Shown piece by piece: positions 34,284 through 46,539 of a DNA stretch of 64,000 nt; within the stretch, counting starts at the first letter, position 1, and each line of letters opens with the position of its first letter. A program made the translations under genes and the position numbers. Source of the stretch: Scytalidium lignicola (taxonomy: Eukaryota; Ascomycota; Leotiomycetes); contig NCSJ02000185.1 in assembly GCA_002812745.2 (NCBI GenBank), positions 20,199 through 84,198 on the forward strand. The letters run 5' to 3'. Below the pieces are notes generated by a model, which saw only the letters and a list, made by a program, of their open reading frames with translations, was not told the DNA's origin and ran no database searches.

Positions 34284-36505
34284 ATGACGAGTGATTATTT
34301 GCTGACTAGGAAGAACTCGTCATTGAGTGATGGATTGACCTCACCCACCACTCCGACGACCCCTTTCGCACCGCGTAATAATCCCGTTGCCGCCAAGGTC
34401 ACGAGTGTGCTCTCCTCCTCTTATACAGACTCTGATATTAGAGATGCTTTGACTCTTTTAGATCAGCGTGGTCTAGAAAATAATGCTGAAACACGACGAA
34501 AGCTAAGATTGGATGTGCAGAAGGAAGTCATTGAGAGCAATGGGGCTATCATTCGGGAATTTGGCCATGTTGCTGAGGTAAGTCATATTTATACAAATGA
34601 GATGAAGCAGACGTTTTATATTTGGCCTTTGTTTCCTCCTTTTTCTTCTTTTAGGATCTAATGAAGATACATGAGATATATAGAATAGCTGACGGTTTTC
34701 TGTAGCAACTCAAGCGTATTGGCAGTACTATTGCTAGCTTGAATCAAGGTTGCGAGGAGATGAAACGCCATATATTAGCAGCCCACCAAGAAACTGCTCC
34801 TGTTCTTGAAGAAGCATCAGAACTTCTCAAACAGAGGGACTCGGTAGAGGCGAAACAACAGTTACTAAATGCTTTCAATGCTCACTTCATTATGTCAGAG
34901 GATGATATTGCAACGCTTACATCTACGGCTGAACCAGTTAATGATCGCTTCTTTACTCTTCTTTCTCGAGCCAAAAAGATCCAGACTGACTGTGAAATAC
35001 TTCTTGGCACTGAGAATCAAAGATTGGGCCTCGAGATCATGGAGCAAAGCTCCAAAAATCTCAATGGTGCCTTCCAAAAACTTTACAGATGGATCCAACG
35101 GGAATTTAAATCTCTGAATTTGGAGAATCCTCAGATCAGCTCAGCAATTCGGAGAGCTTTGCGTGTTCTTGCGGAACGGCCATCGCTATTTCAGAACTGT
35201 CTTGACTTTTTTGCAGAAGCTCGAGAAAACATTCTTTCTGACTCATTCTACACTGCATTAACCGGAACTTCGAGTAGTGGTGAAGAAGATGCCTCAGTGA
35301 AACCAATTGAACTAGTTGCACATGATCCTCTTCGATATGTCGGAGATATGTTAGCATGGACACACTCTGCAACCGTTAGTGAGAGGGAAGCTCTTGAAGT
35401 CCTCTTCATTTCAGAGGGCGACGAAATAGCCAAGCAAATCCAGGCTGGACGAGAAAATGAGCCTTGGAACCGAATAGCTGAAGATCAAGACGATAATAGT
35501 GATTTTGATGGTCTTAAAGCTCTCAATGACTTAGTGGATCAAGACATCACTGGCGTGGTAAAAGATCTTCGCCAGCGAATCGGACAAGTTATCCAAAGTC
35601 AGGAAGAGACTATAATGGCTTACAAGATTGCGAACCTTCTCAGCTTTTATCGAATAACATTTTCTAAACTCCTTGGAGATGACTCTGTACTGTTGGAATC
35701 TCTCCTGAACCTCGAAGAGTCCGCGATGCGGCAGTTCCGAGCTCTCATGCAGGATCACATTATGAGTCTACAAGGAGATGTCCAAACCGTACCGCCAAAT
35801 CTTGCCCCGCCAGATTTTCTCCTAGAGGGGATGAAGCAACTAACGGCAATTATGAAAACATATGAGACATCTTTTTCATCTGCAAGGAGCCGAGAAGCTG
35901 ACTTTGAACCTATCCTGATAGAGGCTTATTACCCTTTTATGAAGGGTGGTGAGGATATTGCGAACCTTTTGGAAGGGCAATCCAAATCTGTGTTTATTAT
36001 CAATTACAACTTAGCAGCAATGAACACCTTGGCGCCATTTGAGTTCACTAAAGGACGAATTTCCCACATCCAACAATTAATTGGTCAACACACGACTGAG
36101 CTCGTTGAATATCAATATTCATACTTCCGAAATAACTCCGGATTGCAACCGTTATTACAAGCATTAGCTCCTCTGTCAGATACTAAGGAGGATCTCAGCT
36201 CTATCCGAACTTTGAGTACTTTCCAACCGGAAGTGTTGATCCAGGCAAGCCAGACACTCGATGACTTCCTTCCATCGGCATTGATGGATGCGATGGAAAA
36301 TCTCAAGTATCTACAGAATACGAAACTAGCACGGGAAATCACTGAAAAGGCAGCTGAGAAATTCTGTGATGACTTCGAAGAAGTGGAGGAGAAGCTTATT
36401 GCAGCAGATGAGTTACTAGATGATGAGGATGAGGATGAGGAGACTCAGCCTCTACGGGCATTATTTCCTCGGACGAGTGGTGAAATCAGGGTCTTGCTTA
36501 CTTAG
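34284..36505 (+). CDS. COG6: Conserved oligomeric Golgi complex subunit 6
   Basis: Two exons (34284-34577 and 34706-36505; 128-bp intron, phase 0) give 697 residues, the usual Cog6 length. Cog6 belongs to lobe B of the COG tether, which captures retrograde vesicles at the Golgi and keeps glycosylation enzymes in place. Family features: MTSDYLL start, the segment [28 protein letters not shown], the long coiled coil [32 protein letters not shown] that runs through the splice site, and the helical-rod body with [20 protein letters not shown]. The C-terminus is acidic. The upstream in-frame extension has no ATG. Confident. Confidence 0.93.
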
Positions 36506-36885
36506 AGAGGCTACCCCCCAGACTACTCTGTTTAACTCTATTTTAGTCCGAGATAGACTAATTAGAGAAATAGAGACATTTACGACTACCACCATGTTTT
36601 TTTTTAATTTTACCACTTCTAGTGTGATCCTAATATCTATTTCAAGATTTTTATTATCTACGCAACAACATTATCTTTTGAATCCTAACTACAGATAAGA
36701 AGGCGTCTTCATACAAATGATATCAACTCTCAGATTCATTGCTTCACGCAGAATAAAAATGAAATGGAATGTGCTGCACTTCCTTGCGGGCCGACATGTT
36801 CCTCGTTGTGTCATTCGAAATATTTTATGCTCTTCTCCGCCTTAGTCACCATACAAAGCACTTCGCCTAGCCGATAAACCGAAAA
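36506..36885. other. 3' intergenic, convergent
   Basis: AT-rich gap between the stops of COG6 and the next minus-strand gene, with T-rich runs suited to 3' ends. Nothing else is seen. Confidence 0.5.
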
Positions 36886-38231
36886 TTACCACAAGACTGA
36901 AGGCACTCTTCCGTTTTCTCTATGGGACTCGGTCTCGAGTCCCGAGGTCGAATCGTCATCTTCATCTTCATCTTCATCAGTTTCTTTAGTAGTCTTCTCT
37001 CGTGCCTGAGCGTTTGAGAGGTTTTCGATGACAATCCAACGAACCCTCTTTGCAACCCGTCCTTCCTTGTCTTTTTTCCAACGCGAAGAACTCATCAACC
37101 CGTCATTTCCGCTTTGTTCACTTTTCGCCAGGTTGGGACCCAACTTCCGCTCCAACTTGCCAATCTTCTTCGCTCTCTTAGCTTCCACTTCCCCAGGATC
37201 TTTTCGACCTCTCGAGATATGCCTTTCCGCATCTCTATTTATCTTGATCATTTTGTCTTCCATCTTCTTTTCCTTGCGTTTTTGGCCTTTAGTCATACCG
37301 AACATCTTTTGTCTCTTCTTGATCATTCGCTTCTCAGATGTCTTTAGATCTTGTTTGACTTTGAAGGCGGAGAGCTTTGCGAGAACGGTCTTTGGTGGAG
37401 CAGGAGGAGGTACATCTAATTTGAGTGGTGAGACATAGGGTTGCAGAGAATCCATTCGTCGTTGCAGGATACTGATATTGGCATTATCCAGATCGATTGC
37501 ACTGACTAGTGGGTGGTCCTTGGGGGCCCNAAGGGTGGAAAGCATTTCCTTAGAGCTACACACGGAGGCTTTGAGTTTTCGAGGCTCAAAAAAATCTTCG
37601 TTGACCTTTTTGAGGAACCTCTGAGAGCGACCCTTGGATAGAAAATACGTAGTTGCCATAGCACCGGCTGACACGAGTGTGCCCGCAACCATGGCCGACT
37701 CATGTGGGCTGTACAGTTAGCTACTTTATTTGGCTAGAGGAAGTGATGCACTAACATGAAACTTATTGCATTCCCAGCTAGGTCAAGAACCTGTAACGTT
37801 GGGTTTCCTGTTGATACGATGTTGAGGTTATCAACAAATTCGAGAAACTCCTGTTCGGATACGCCATGGGATTGTAGCTCGGGGCTATAGGCACGAACGA
37901 AAGGGGCTCCTGGGCCCCAGGTCATTTGCGGTAATACAACTGGCTTTTTCATGGCACTTGATGGTTCATGAGGTGCTGACAGGGCGGTCACTCCTAGAGC
38001 CTGGACCAACAGCTCACCATCTGATAGTGATTCCTCCTCCGAATCGGATTCGTCATCAACGATGCTCCGGACTTCAGTAGTACTGGCTCCCATCTTTGCT
38101 TTATCCAGTGAGGGTTCCAATTCATATTCCGGTAGAGGCTCAACCTGACTTACGGATAGCTGCGAGATTTGATCATAATCGTATTGATAGCTGTAGACAA
38201 GTGGATCATTGGGTTGCTCTTTGTAGTCCAT
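36886..38231 (-). CDS. Uncharacterised basic protein with an alanine/glycine-rich segment
   Basis: Exons 37756-38231 and 36886-37708 join across a 47-bp intron (AT plus C makes an Ile codon) into 432 residues. Residues 1 to about 80 are acidic and tyrosine-rich. About 105-150 includes TWGPGAPFVRAYSPELQSHG and EFLEFVDNLNIVSTGNPTLQ. About 145-185 is a small-residue hydrophobic stretch (VAGTLVSAGAMATTYFLSKG). The rest is strongly Lys/Arg-rich with coiled-coil character (KKRQKMFGMTKGQKRKEKK) and an acidic end. I recall similar hypothetical proteins in other filamentous ascomycetes but no function. The basic region suggests RNA or ribosome contact; that is inference. The N at 37530 counts as a real base. 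Confidence 0.75.
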
Positions 38232-39419
38232 GGAAAAGATATGTTTTCGCGGAATCTGGCTGACAAAGAAATATAATGATGGCGGATTTGTGGTACAGCT
38301 TTTGCAGTCATATCTACGAGCTTTATATCTTGCAACGAGAAAGATGATAGCAACATAGCCACGTCACGATACTGACATATATCTGTAAACACTTGAGGAT
38401 CGTCAGAGCTGATTCTAAATATTTCCCTTCATGAGGGGTACATTGCGAGGTCTAATCTGCCTCTATGGGGGCAGCAATGCGAGTGGTCGTGCTGACATAT
38501 GGGAAGGAACTGTATGAATGGACAGAGCCGTAGACATTGTGCTAGGGGTACCCCTTGTCCCTGGTGAAGGTGAAGGTGGATCATTTCCTTCCTAAGGCAC
38601 GACTACAACGGTGCTCAGTGCACGGGCTTTGACGGTCGCGCTAAATCTCGTCGCATGGGGCCTCTTTAGGAATGGCTCGGGCAGGTTTGCAATACCGGTA
38701 CCTCTGTAAGGCTGTGCCAGCAATGCCGGTTTACATCGCACAGATATCCCAATTCGTATCTTTACCTGGAAGATTCATTTGCTTCACTGGATCGATTACG
38801 GTAATTATGCAATATACCTCTGGAGATATTGTAGTTACGGTTGATCTATCCTGTCGTCTAGTGGATATGGCATATTTTACTATTAAACAACTCGGCTTAT
38901 TTAAGATGACCTATTGTGTCCATAGATTTAATTAGTAACTTTTGTAAAATACGGCAGTTGGATGCCAGATATCCATGTTTGCTAAGCTATTTAAAATTGG
39001 AATAACTACGGTGCATTATTTCACGTAAACTTGGCATTAAATGTTCTATTTCCAGGATATTTAAGCTTAAGATTACCGAAGTCTCAAATGTGGGTATTGA
39101 ACTAGCTAGGATCAACAACTAGCCAATTAAAATCCGGCGATCAAATCTCCATATAGTGTAGCTGAAACAAGGATCTAGAACGCCTTTATTCTTGGATTCT
39201 GGGATTGATTGATTGATCGATCGATTGCTTACTTGGGAAATAAATTTTTCAGGTGACAGTTCTACTATATACAGGTCAAATTGCCGATGTGGTGGAACTT
39301 AGCTGGTTCATTACCCGTATTTGAGATGTTTACGGAGCCTTACGATATTCACCTCATCATTACTGAACGCCACTATCTCCTTAACTCCCCTTCATTCCTA
39401 CCTCCTAATTCTTCTCCAC
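38232..39419. other. AT-rich intergenic region
   Basis: About 1.2 kb between divergent starts. A 12-bp perfect palindrome AGGGGTACCCCT lies at 38544-38555 and a GATT/GATC simple repeat at about 39203-39227. An 87-codon plus-strand frame (38672-38935) shows no known motif. Confidence 0.45.
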
Positions 39420-41056
39420 ATGGTGGGCGTCCCTCGGAGTACAGGATGCTTGACGTGTATCAGACGACGTGTAAAAGTCGGTATAATCCCCGGCCCCCAT
39501 TATAGATGCTTGTGGGCTCAAGTAGTTGCAAATAGTGCGATGAGGTCCGCCCAACTTGCTCCCAGTGCAGACGCAAAGGGCGACGCTGCGAAGGCTATGA
39601 ACGTGGTTTCAAATTCGTAAGCCACCGGAACTCTAACAATAAATCTCCGCACGTCGCTTCACCAAAAAATATTAGTCCCTTACCTGAGAAGCGTCTGCAA
39701 AGTGTCAACTCGTCCACACGTGAATCAGCTGCTGGATATTCCATTGCTTCAGAATTCAACGTTGATACGCCATGGACCTTGACAAACCATATTTGTTCAA
39801 GCTCACTCGCACATGTTGTTCCATTCTATTCTCCTATCGCTTACCAGAGTCAGCTATTGTCCATCTTCATCATAGAGATGTCCCGTCAGCGAGCCATGCC
39901 ACGCGACATAAGATTGTTCACGAACTGGCTTAGCCAAGTACCAGAGCACCTAGGGCATAATTCTGCACTTGACAGTGCTGTGTCATGTCTCGGCCTCCAT
40001 ATTTCTGGGCTCACATCTGGTTCCAAGGATTTGGTTGGCGAAAGTCGGCGGCTCTACGGCCGAGCACTGTCTAATCTTCAGAGATCGATTAGTAGTAGGG
40101 ATGCCGGACTCTCTTCAGAGACCCTTTGTGCAACTATGATGTTGTCACTTTATGAGGTATACAACATGACCACCTGATAATGTTGGCAAGTTGGAGCAGT
40201 TCTAATGTGTAGTTCAGCTCTTTGCTTGTACAGAAGACTCATCATGGGTCAAGCACAGTGGTGGGGCGGGTCAATTGATCAAGTTGCGAGGTCCCAAACG
40301 CCATAAATCTGGCTTCGACCGAGATATGTTCAATGCTTTTAAGGGTGTCATAGTGGGTCTTGACGACACCTGAGGAAATAGTCCTAGTGAGCTAATATCC
40401 CGATGCAGGTCCTCAAATCAATAGCCACAGAGACAAGTTGTTTCCTAGACAATCCGAAATGGGAATCCATCTCTATAGGAGATGCAAGAAACCCGGAAGA
40501 CACAGGATTTGTGGCTCTGTGCGATGAGCTGACCGCCCTTATGGTTAGATGCCCTGCACTATTGCAACAAAAGAACACATGTGCACATTCGGAAAATCGA
40601 AGATTGATCCAAGAGCCGATTAAATCACTTTCAAATTTGCAAGACTCCTTTCTTTTGTGGAATCAGAAACTGATAGCGAGCGGTGCTTCACCAACCTTGG
40701 TTCTATCAAAGCCAACTGACTCCCTTTTCCCGTTCGTGCACAACTACGAGTGTAGCTCAATCGCTTCCTTATGGTGCCATTATTATGCTGTAATGATCAT
40801 CATCAACAAAGCAATCGAAGAGCTAGAACTGTCTTTCAAAAGCCAAGCCAAGGTCCCTCATACTCTAGTGCTAGTAGAAGAAATATGTAAATCTGTCTCC
40901 TATGCGAGCAATTCTGGCCTTTTCGGTCTCTTCTATATCACATTTTGTCTCAAAGTCGCTATTAAGACTGTTGATGGTCCTGTTAAGCTGTGGATCTATA
41001 ATCAACTGAATGCCATCGCAAAGATCATTCCAGTTGCTCATCCAGAGTCTCTGTGA
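39420..41056 (+). CDS. Zn2Cys6 fungal transcription factor
   Basis: Four exons (39420-39476, 39536-40156, 40218-40352, 40409-41056) give 486 residues. Intron 1 splits the binuclear zinc cluster: exon 1 ends GCLTCIRRRVK and exon 2 starts CDEVRPTCSQCRRKGRRC. Joined they give the six cysteines in the C-x2-C-x6-C-x5-C-x2-C-x6-C spacing. The rest has the helical middle domain common to these regulators, including the segment DSSWVKHSGGAGQLIKLRGP next to intron 2. A DNA-binding transcriptional regulator in the nucleus is expected; its targets are unknown. No gene cluster is visible around it. It sits in an AT-rich, gene-poor island. All junctions keep frame and no stop interrupts it. Confidence 0.85.
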
Positions 41057-41904
41057 TAGGATGGCACTGAGACTCCAGCTAGTTGTTCTAAGATGCTTCG
41101 GTCAGCAATCACTCGCCTCAAACGCACTCAGTAACTGCAAAGGGATTAATATCTCCTGTAGGACTTGAATATATACATATATTATAAGTATGCCGTGCTA
41201 TATAAGAAGAAATTTTATTTGCTAATTTATTAATCAGCTATTTTCTAGTGTATGAAACAATTAACCTTTAAATATTACATGTTTTAAAGAGATTTTGGCT
41301 CCACGATACGCAAAGGAGCATTATTTAGGTTAGGTGCAGTATGTGACCCGCCTTAGCCGTCGGCCTTCCCTAGACCTTTGCCTCCGCGTATACCAAGAAA
41401 AAGAACTGGGGAGTGAATATATGTTGACTGGAAACGCAGGAATACAGAACCACTATTGTATTGATTGCTTGAGGAGTCTACAACTACAGCAGATTCTATA
41501 TATACAGAGAGTTATAGCCGTAAAACCGTTATGGTCAACAGTTACGGTCGTACAGGCACCCGTAGGGTGCCTATGGTTGCCTACAGTGTTAGCCTACCGT
41601 AAACCCTATCCGTAAGCCCTAGCATAGGCAACCGTAAGAACACTGTGAAGTGGCATCCGTAAACTCCAAATATTGCAACAATATATCATTAGTAATATTG
41701 CTATTTTCTTCCAAATATTGTTAGTTATTGCAGTACATGATAAATATCTACTATTAGACTATAAGCATGTACTCCCCGTGGATAATGAACCTGATGGATT
41801 GTTGTGATGAATAGGTACCTTGATGCTTTCTTCCCTCAACTTTCTCGTTCACACCTGATCTATGCCTGTTCGATTACCCGTGCTGGAATGTGATAGCATT
41901 AAAT
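41057..41904. other. AT-rich intergenic region with hairpin cluster
   Basis: About 850 bp between the transcription factor and the HNH gene. No ORF is recognised. The middle holds the inverted repeats listed separately. Confidence 0.5.
41554..41634. repeat. Nested inverted repeats
   Basis: AGGCACCC, three bases, GGGTGCCT forms a perfect 8-bp hairpin (41554-41572). Just beyond it GGTTGCCTA (41575-41583) is matched by TAGGCAACC (about 41615-41623), a second stem with a loop of roughly 30 bp. CCGTAA motifs recur through the block. It could be a decayed MITE or a structured remnant. Confidence 0.55.
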
Positions 41905-43070
41905 TCATGATATGATTCCTCCAAGACGATTGAATAGTTCTACTTCCATCCTTTCACCAGCATCTGGTAGATTCATGATATCACCGATATTATCCTGGCC
42001 AAGGTCGTGCTCCTATTGAGGTTCGCCTGTATCTCCCTTCATATTTCTAAGAATGCACATGCGTAAATGCCAGCGTAGTAAGCCTGGGCTGACACAGTTA
42101 TTTAGGTTATTAGTATGAGTAGCAGTTCTCGAGAGTTGCCGTCCCCTAATATTGAGTATGTCATCACTGAAATGGACGATCCTAAAGTTCTCCTAATTGA
42201 CTATCAGTAAGCTTATTAATATACTACGAAAATACCATACATCAGGGTCGACAGCGATAGTAAAACCATCCCAACGATGGTGAATGTGGTCTCCTAGAAG
42301 AAGGCCATTCTGAAGAGAATATAACCCGGTAGCGCTTATTTGGCTTTCGTTGCTGGTATCAAAAATCCAACGGCCACGATAGTTGTTGGCTCGCCACTCG
42401 ATAACTTTGCTTACAGGGAAGATGTGAGCAGCTTCTAGCAAATTCCCATCTTGTGTTCTGAAAGGACGACCAGAAATCGCACAGAGCATATTTTCTCTCT
42501 CACGGAGACCGTCATGAAAATGCTGCTGCTGAAAAAATAGTTAAACAACTATTAACAGGTTATTGTATTTTCTAGATTAAACTTACAAATGTCGTTCTAT
42601 TACTAGCAATCTGAGACGAGGTAGGTGACCGCGAATAGATACAACGAGGTGCTCTTTCCGACGTCAAGGTAACATCAATTGGACCTCCATCTGTACTATT
42701 CATTAACAACTTGAATTCTTTTAAGGATATAATACTCACTAGGATCTAGAATTACATAATTACCAGTTGTGATCATATTATCTCCCCTTCGAAGCTTTCG
42801 ACCTGTCGATCCGTCACGTTGTAAATGGAAAACTGCCCACCTGACCCCAGCAGGGAATCTGATAAACACTTCACAATATCGATATAACATGTTAGAACTA
42901 ATATATCTAGGTTGCTGTCTAATTTCCATCCCTGAGATATACAGTATGAGCTGCTAGACCTGCTTCCACTGAGATGTAATGTACTACTTACCTCCAATAA
43001 CGTTACCATCGTTATCATAGATGTGAACATTGCGGTTAGGGCGACTTGGAACTTGAAGATTCCGAGCCAT
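41905..43070 (-). pseudogene. HNH_2 endonuclease-domain gene with in-frame TAG
   Basis: Five exons on the minus strand (42992-43070, 42740-42931, 42587-42690, 42241-42528, 42013-42192) join in phase to 280 residues ending at a TAG (42013-42015). The same frame then continues for 35 more sense codons, including GDIMNLPDAGERMEVELF, to a TGA at 41905. The HNH_2 core is in exon 4: CAISGRPF, LEAAHIFPVSKVIEW, NGLLLGDHIHHRWD. These fungal-expanded proteins have a metal-dependent nuclease fold of unknown role. Conserved-looking sequence after the TAG suggests a recent nonsense change (CAG to TAG would be RIP-like), a sequencing error or readthrough. It lies in an AT-rich island. Confidence 0.75.
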
Positions 43071-43988
43071 TGGGAGGTCAAATGCTGAGTAAGAGTGAGA
43101 GACTCAGTGATGTGAGATGTTTGAAGGTATGCCAAAGAAAACGTGTTCAAGTTGACTTGTGTTGAGGTTTGTGAAGTTGTAGAACAAACAACAACTGGGA
43201 AGTTGGTTTTGGATGCCAGACACAAAATTCAAGTAAACCTTTATTGAAATTTTTAATAAAGTAGGAGAAAGGGGAGAGGAAAACTGTTGAAAATTTTGTA
43301 CACGTCAGTTGAAGAAATCCGAATAGAAGTTATGCTTTAGATATCAGGAGAACTTTGTGGGCTTTTTATCAGAGCTATAAGAGACAAACAAAGGTTCACT
43401 TTTTGAACAGTGAATATTTGCTAGACTTACACCAGCAGCGACCATCCATATGTACGAAACGTAGTTCTAGAACCAATCACCTTAGATCACTAAGCATAGC
43501 TCTTGGTCGTCAACGTAAGTCGCATGGTCACTGACTGAGTTACGTTTCAAAAAAGAGAAGGCAAGTGTCCATAAGCAGATCAACTGTGAACATATTTATT
43601 TGAGAGCTGCATCTCTATAGATATTTTCCGTTGTGACATTTTACTCTTCTCTGCAGACAACCCGATAGATAGTTACAATTATTTAGAGTGAGAGGTATGA
43701 CGTAACAAACCATCACGGGGGGATTAAGTAACTATGAGGGTTGTCTGTCACGTGAACAAAGAAGTGACAAGCCACATGTGGCGTCACTAAAAATATCGCC
43801 ACAAAGAAATGACGCTTCGAGCCCTCTCGCCTGAGATTTGAGTGTGTTTCCGTCACCATAACAAACAAACAAACAAGGAAGAGCGAGTTGCCCTGTCCCA
43901 ACTGGGCATAAAAGAAGCAATAGTAGTCCTTTCCTACGGCTAGGTTTCACGATTAAACATATCGTCACTGCCAAAGTTTTTTGCAATT
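43071..43988. other. AT-rich intergenic region
   Basis: Divergent promoter space between the HNH gene and VID27. A short ACAA repeat occurs at 43861-43876. I see no other gene. Confidence 0.5.
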
Positions 43989-46539
43989 ATGTTTGTTCTT
44001 CGAAATGGTATATGATCTAACCCCTCCACCCCTCACTCGTGTTCGCAAACTGTCGCTTTGGTGGCCTACACCGAATTTATGTTCGGAGCAACTCGCTAAC
44101 CTATTTACAGTTGGAAAGTTGATCTTTGGCGATACTTCAAAAGAGGCAATTATCGAGCTTCCCCAGGGGCAGCTTTATCTTGTTCGACCACTCTCTCCGA
44201 AAGGTTATTCTGAGCTTATCTTCAAGGACGGCGCCGCTAGAATACGACGCACGGGGCAAGAATTCAATTATCAGTTGGTTATCCAGCGAGCCTACGAAGA
44301 AGGTGAGGAAGACTTGTTAGAAGAAGAGGAGGGAGAAGACGCCGATATTGCAGCATTATCTGCAGAAAGAGACGAGAAAGTATTTTTGTTGGACGAAGAA
44401 CTACACTTCAGATCGGAGATACGAGAGGGTGGAGAGAAAGTTCTGGCCTGGAAAGATCTCAGTGGAGATATTGGAGACGTTTACGAGTTTGTCTGCGACA
44501 ATTCAATCACCGTATCCCAGGTGAAGGCATTTGAATCTGCTGCTGTAAACAGCCAGTACGAGCGGAAATACAGAAAGCACGCTGCGACAGCGACAGAGGA
44601 GGACCTTCGACAGTTCTCCTTCGAAGAGCAGCCGATACCAACAGCAAGTCCAACCCAGAGCCCAACCGCGCTGTCTCCTGTTTCCACGATGACTTCTATT
44701 AGCGGCTCCAGAAATACTGCAAATTCGGCGCTGAGGAGAGATAAGTCTCCATCAAGACGCCCTCGTGGATTACCAGAACCAGCCCGCGAGCTTCCTACTA
44801 CAGCCCCACCAGTTGCGGAACATCCTGAGGCAACGGCCATCCTTGCCAAAGAGACAGCAGAACTTCACCTGTTCGATTTTACGTCTGGTTCATTTGAATT
44901 GCAAGATCCTGAGATCACGGCCACGGTATCAGAAATTGGGAACTGGAAATACTGGCTTCAGATTTCTAGCAAGTCTAGAGACTGGCTTGGACAAGAAGTT
45001 ATTGCAGATATCAACCCTGTGTTCAACTTTGAATATCTCTCATTTATATTCAACGCGTACACTGAAAATAATGATGCTTACTCGTGGCTCCTTCGTTTTA
45101 AGGACCAGGATACCATGGTTCGCTTTCAAGAAGGACTCATGCAAGCTTTATGGGAGCAGTTGAATGAAATTAAGTGGAACAAAAGCAAGGATGATGAGCG
45201 AGATTATGTCTTGGAAGCATTTACTGATCTTACAATGGAAGACCGGGATGCAGCGGAACAGGAGGAAGAGGAGGAGGAAGAGGAGGAAGTTGAAGATGAC
45301 TCTCGACAGAGCGAGGAATATGATAGTGATGAAGAGGAGGACGACGTGGTTACCAAGGATGAAGATGGCAACGTCAACTCGCAACTTGCTGTTGGTTATA
45401 AACACGACCGGTCTTTTGTTGTTCGAGGATCTAAGATTGGCGTGTTTAAGCACACCCCGAATAATAATCTGGAATTTTCCACCAATATTTCCAAAGTTGA
45501 GACTCCCAAGGGGAAACTATTCAGCCCAAAGAAGGTCATGCTTCACACAGAGGACAGAAGTATGATCCTGCAAAACGAGGCAGATCTAACCAAACTGTAT
45601 CGTATGGATCTTGAGTATGGTAAGATTGTCGACGAGTGGAAGATCCATGATGATATTCCCGTCACTACCTTTACACCAGAAAACAAGTTCGCTCAAATGA
45701 CCGGGGAACAGACCTTCCTTGGTCTTTCTAGCAATGCTCTATTCCGAATTGATCCTCGTCTATCGGGCAACAAACTTGTTGACGATCAATTACAGCAATA
45801 TCAGAGTAAAAATCAATTTTCTGCAGCAGCTACCACCGAGAAAGGCTACATCGCCGTTGCTAGCACTAAAGGGGATATCCGCATGTTTGACCGCGTTGGT
45901 ATTAGGGCCAAGACTCAAATTCCAGCATTGGGCGAGCCGATTATCGGAATGGATGTCAGCGCTGATGGCCGTTGGGTTCTAGCAACATGTCGCACCTATC
46001 TTCTTTTGATCGATTCAATGCAAAAGGATGGGAAAAATGAAGGGAAACTAGGCTTCGAAAAACCATTCGCAAAAGATTCAAAACCACAACCTCGTCGTTT
46101 AGGTCTCACTCCAGCCCATGTAGCACAGTTCCAACACGAGACTGGCGTGCCCCTCTCTTTCACCCCTGCACACTTCAACACGGGTGAAGGCGTTTCTGAA
46201 TCATCAATAATTACCGCAACTGGGCCCTTTATCATAACTTGGAGTCTCAAAAAAGTCCTCGCAGGTCGCAAAGACCCTTACACCATTAAACGATATACGG
46301 ATCAAGTTATGGCAGATAATTTCAGATACGGCAGTGACAAGAATGTTATCGTTGCATTGCCAAATGAGGTCAATATGGTTGCCAAGAACAGCTTTAAGAA
46401 GCCAACTAGGGAGAGTATTGCGCTGGCTACTCCCGTTAGAAGTAGTCTTGGGGGAAGAGCAAGTTCGGGGCGGATTGGGACTAGAGAAAGTGCGAGATAC
46501 AAGCTGGGTAAGGACGATGTGGTCAATTCTCCTTATTAA
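43989..46539 (+). CDS. VID27: Vacuolar import and degradation protein VID27
   Basis: A 19-bp first exon (43989-44007) encodes MFVLRN; after a 103-bp intron exon 2 (44111-46539) continues VGKLIFGDTSKEAIIELPQG, giving 815 residues. This start matches the family N-terminus exactly, so I prefer it to the longer open frame that begins at 43981. Regions: N-terminal VID27 domain, a Ser/Pro linker with acidic clusters, a PH-like middle part (ELHLFDFTSGSFELQDPEIT), a Glu/Asp run at about 410-450, and a C-terminal WD40-like propeller (VGYKHDRSFVVRG to IITATGPFIITWSLKKVLAG). Yeast Vid27 is linked to vacuolar import and degradation of gluconeogenic enzymes; its biochemical function is unclear. Confidence 0.93.

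Noticed and set aside
39420..43070. Zn2Cys6 regulator plus HNH gene as a biosynthetic or defence cluster
   Set aside because: No tailoring, backbone or transporter genes lie nearby; two genes in an AT-rich island are not enough.
45164..45565. 133-codon plus-strand frame inside VID27
   Set aside because: It overlaps the VID27 coding frame, lacks known motifs and arises from acidic-repeat codons read out of frame.
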